A stretch of 7,326 nt of DNA. It comes from Phycisphaerales bacterium. Its GTDB lineage: Bacteria > Planctomycetota > Phycisphaerae > Phycisphaerales > UBA1924. Below, piece by piece: positions 6,334 to 7,326 of the stretch. The notes beneath the pieces were generated by a model that worked only from the letters and a program-made list of their open reading frames with translations, made no database searches and was not told the DNA's origin. How positions within the stretch are numbered: position 1 is the stretch's first letter; each line of letters opens with the position of its first letter. The DNA lies in contig JAJDDL010000423.1 in NCBI GenBank assembly GCA_029260335.1, forward strand, positions 1 through 7,326, given 5' to 3'. Made by a program: the position numbers and the translations under genes.

Positions 6334-7326
6334 CTAGCACCGACAGATCCCAAAGTTAAACCTGCCCGAGGTATACTTGCCGTCAAGCACAATGAAGAAC
6401 TGGAAGCCTGGGTCTCTGGCTATTCCAAACCGCTCCATGCCATTAGTTCCATGTTGATCGATTGTGTACATCAGGTTGCCATCGCCGTCGAAGAGTCTCA
6501 TCCGCCCGTCGAGACCATCGAAGTTGTGCATCTCGAACCCGGTGATGGACTCCTCAGCTGTGTAAGAGAACAGGTATCGCTGGTGGGGCCCGCTGATAGT
6601 GCGTGCGGTGAATGTGTTGTTGCCCACTACAATCGCTTCGTCGATCGATATCCCATCGATCGTGCCGGTGGGGCCGGCAACCGAGAGCGTCGTCAGGCCT
6701 GATGAACCACTGCCGAGCACGGCGTCAAATCCAATGACGATGCCCTGGTTGGCGGCCAACGAGAGTTGGATCACCGATGGGCCGTCGGTCAGTTCGGTGT
6801 TGATTGAACGTTTCAACTCAAATCCAGTGTCGTCGTAGATCGTAAACCGGCCGACGAAGCCGGCGTCAATCGAGATCGTATATTCTCCTGCATCGCGGCT
6901 CACAAACTGCACAGCGTCCGCTTGTTCGAGACTCAATGCCACGAGCGCGGACCCACGGTTGCTCACATCGAGTGAGAATGCGTCAATGGCACTCAGGCTC
7001 TGCCCTTCGATGTTGGGGACGCCAGTATTTTCGGAGGTGACCATGTAATACGTGGCACCGGCATTGACACTCTGGGTTGTAATCTCCGGCTGGCCCCGTC
7101 CGTTGCGATCCAAGTTGAGGATCAAGTCGCCTGTGCTGTCAAACAACTGGAGCACCGCATTCTGATCGTCGTAGGACCGGATGTCCAGCAGAAGATCGCC
7201 CGCGTCGTCTGGTGTAAGCGTGTAGAGTTGGTTTCCCAACAGGCGGTCAAAGCCGATCGCGTTTGAGTTCAGTGCTTCATTAGGCAGGAGTGCCAGGGGC
7301 CCTCCGGGGGGAGCGGCGGTCAGCAC
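6334..7326 (-). CDS. C-terminal part of a large, probably secreted protein with PPC-like beta repeats
   Basis: The frame is open to the right edge; 330 C-terminal residues are visible, and the true start and any signal peptide lie beyond base 7326. No catalytic motif is seen. The sequence is acidic, rich in G, D, S and T, and made of about three diverged beta-sandwich units. Unit 1 (about 29-121) has LLDIRSYDDQNAVLQLFDST and later NAGATYYMVT. Unit 2 (about 137-215) has GEYTISIDAGFVGRFTIYDD. Unit 3 (about 247-328) has MRLFDGDGNLMYTIDQHG and ends FNFGICRC. The recurring pattern (hydrophobic strand, LFDxxGxL, D-x-x-G, then an aromatic strand) is that of PPC (bacterial pre-peptidase C-terminal) domains. 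These occur in secreted proteases and surface proteins, where they aid folding, binding or export. The C-R-C ending is unusual. A terminator lies 41 bases after the stop. Function cannot be set without the N-terminus. Confidence 0.75.
   Translation of the reverse strand: MLTAAPPGGPLALLPNEALNSNAIGFDRLLGNQLYTLTPDDAGDLLLDIRSYDDQNAVLQLFDSTGDLILNLDRNGRGQPEITTQSVNAGATYYMVTSENTGVPNIEGQSLSAIDAFSLDVSNRGSALVALSLEQADAVQFVSRDAGEYTISIDAGFVGRFTIYDDTGFELKRSINTELTDGPSVIQLSLAANQGIVIGFDAVLGSGSSGLTTLSVAGPTGTIDGISIDEAIVVGNNTFTARTISGPHQRYLFSYTAEESITGFEMHNFDGLDGRMRLFDGDGNLMYTIDQHGTNGMERFGIARDPGFQFFIVLDGKYTSGRFNFGICRC

Noticed and set aside
6642..6662. Inverted repeat CGATCGAT-N5-ATCGATCG.
   Set aside because: It lies inside the coding region of the beta-repeat protein and is explained by the codons for the IDGISID segment. 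There is no sign of a regulatory role.
6298..6702. A 134-codon plus-strand frame following the sirtuin.
   Set aside because: It is antisense to the beta-repeat protein, has no recognisable motif, and lies just beyond a hairpin.

Overview
The window reads as bacterial chromosome: about 60% GC, densely packed genes on both strands, no tRNA, rRNA, CRISPR or insertion sequence. Shine-Dalgarno use is mixed: strong in front of some genes and not visible in front of others. The large exported beta-repeat protein, a lipoprotein version of a Dabb domain and the style of the solute-binding protein would fit a marine Planctomycetota (Phycisphaerae-like) bacterium. That placement is an impression, not something the window proves.

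Left part (1-2922, minus strand): an operon for an ABC importer of the oligopeptide/dipeptide/nickel family. Transcription order is an exported family 5 solute-binding protein (start 2922), then an OppB-type permease (start 1078), then an OppC-type permease (start 80) that runs off the left edge. The two permease genes share one base (TGATG). ATPase genes are not in the window and probably follow to the left.

Middle (3170-5394): a small plus-strand lipoprotein with a Dabb (dimeric alpha/beta barrel) domain is divergent from the importer operon. It is followed by a PLP-dependent alpha-oxoamine synthase of the BioF/KBL group with a short N-terminus. That gene converges, with 15 bases between stops, on a minus-strand protein that still looks like QueC (7-cyano-7-deazaguanine synthase). 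It has lost most of the zinc cysteines and has an altered PP-loop signature.

Right part (5480-7326): divergent from the QueC-like gene is a class III (CobB/SIRT5-type) sirtuin. It keeps the catalytic and acyl-specificity residues but has only one of the four zinc cysteines. A strong hairpin directly after its stop codon has its U-tract on the minus strand. It therefore ends transcription of the last gene, the C-terminal 330 residues of a large, probably secreted protein built from PPC-like beta repeats, which runs off the right edge.

Apart from the importer, the genes look like unlinked housekeeping or accessory functions. I see no convincing new multi-gene system. The most notable signals are the two neighbouring, divergent enzymes that have each lost the metal site of their family.
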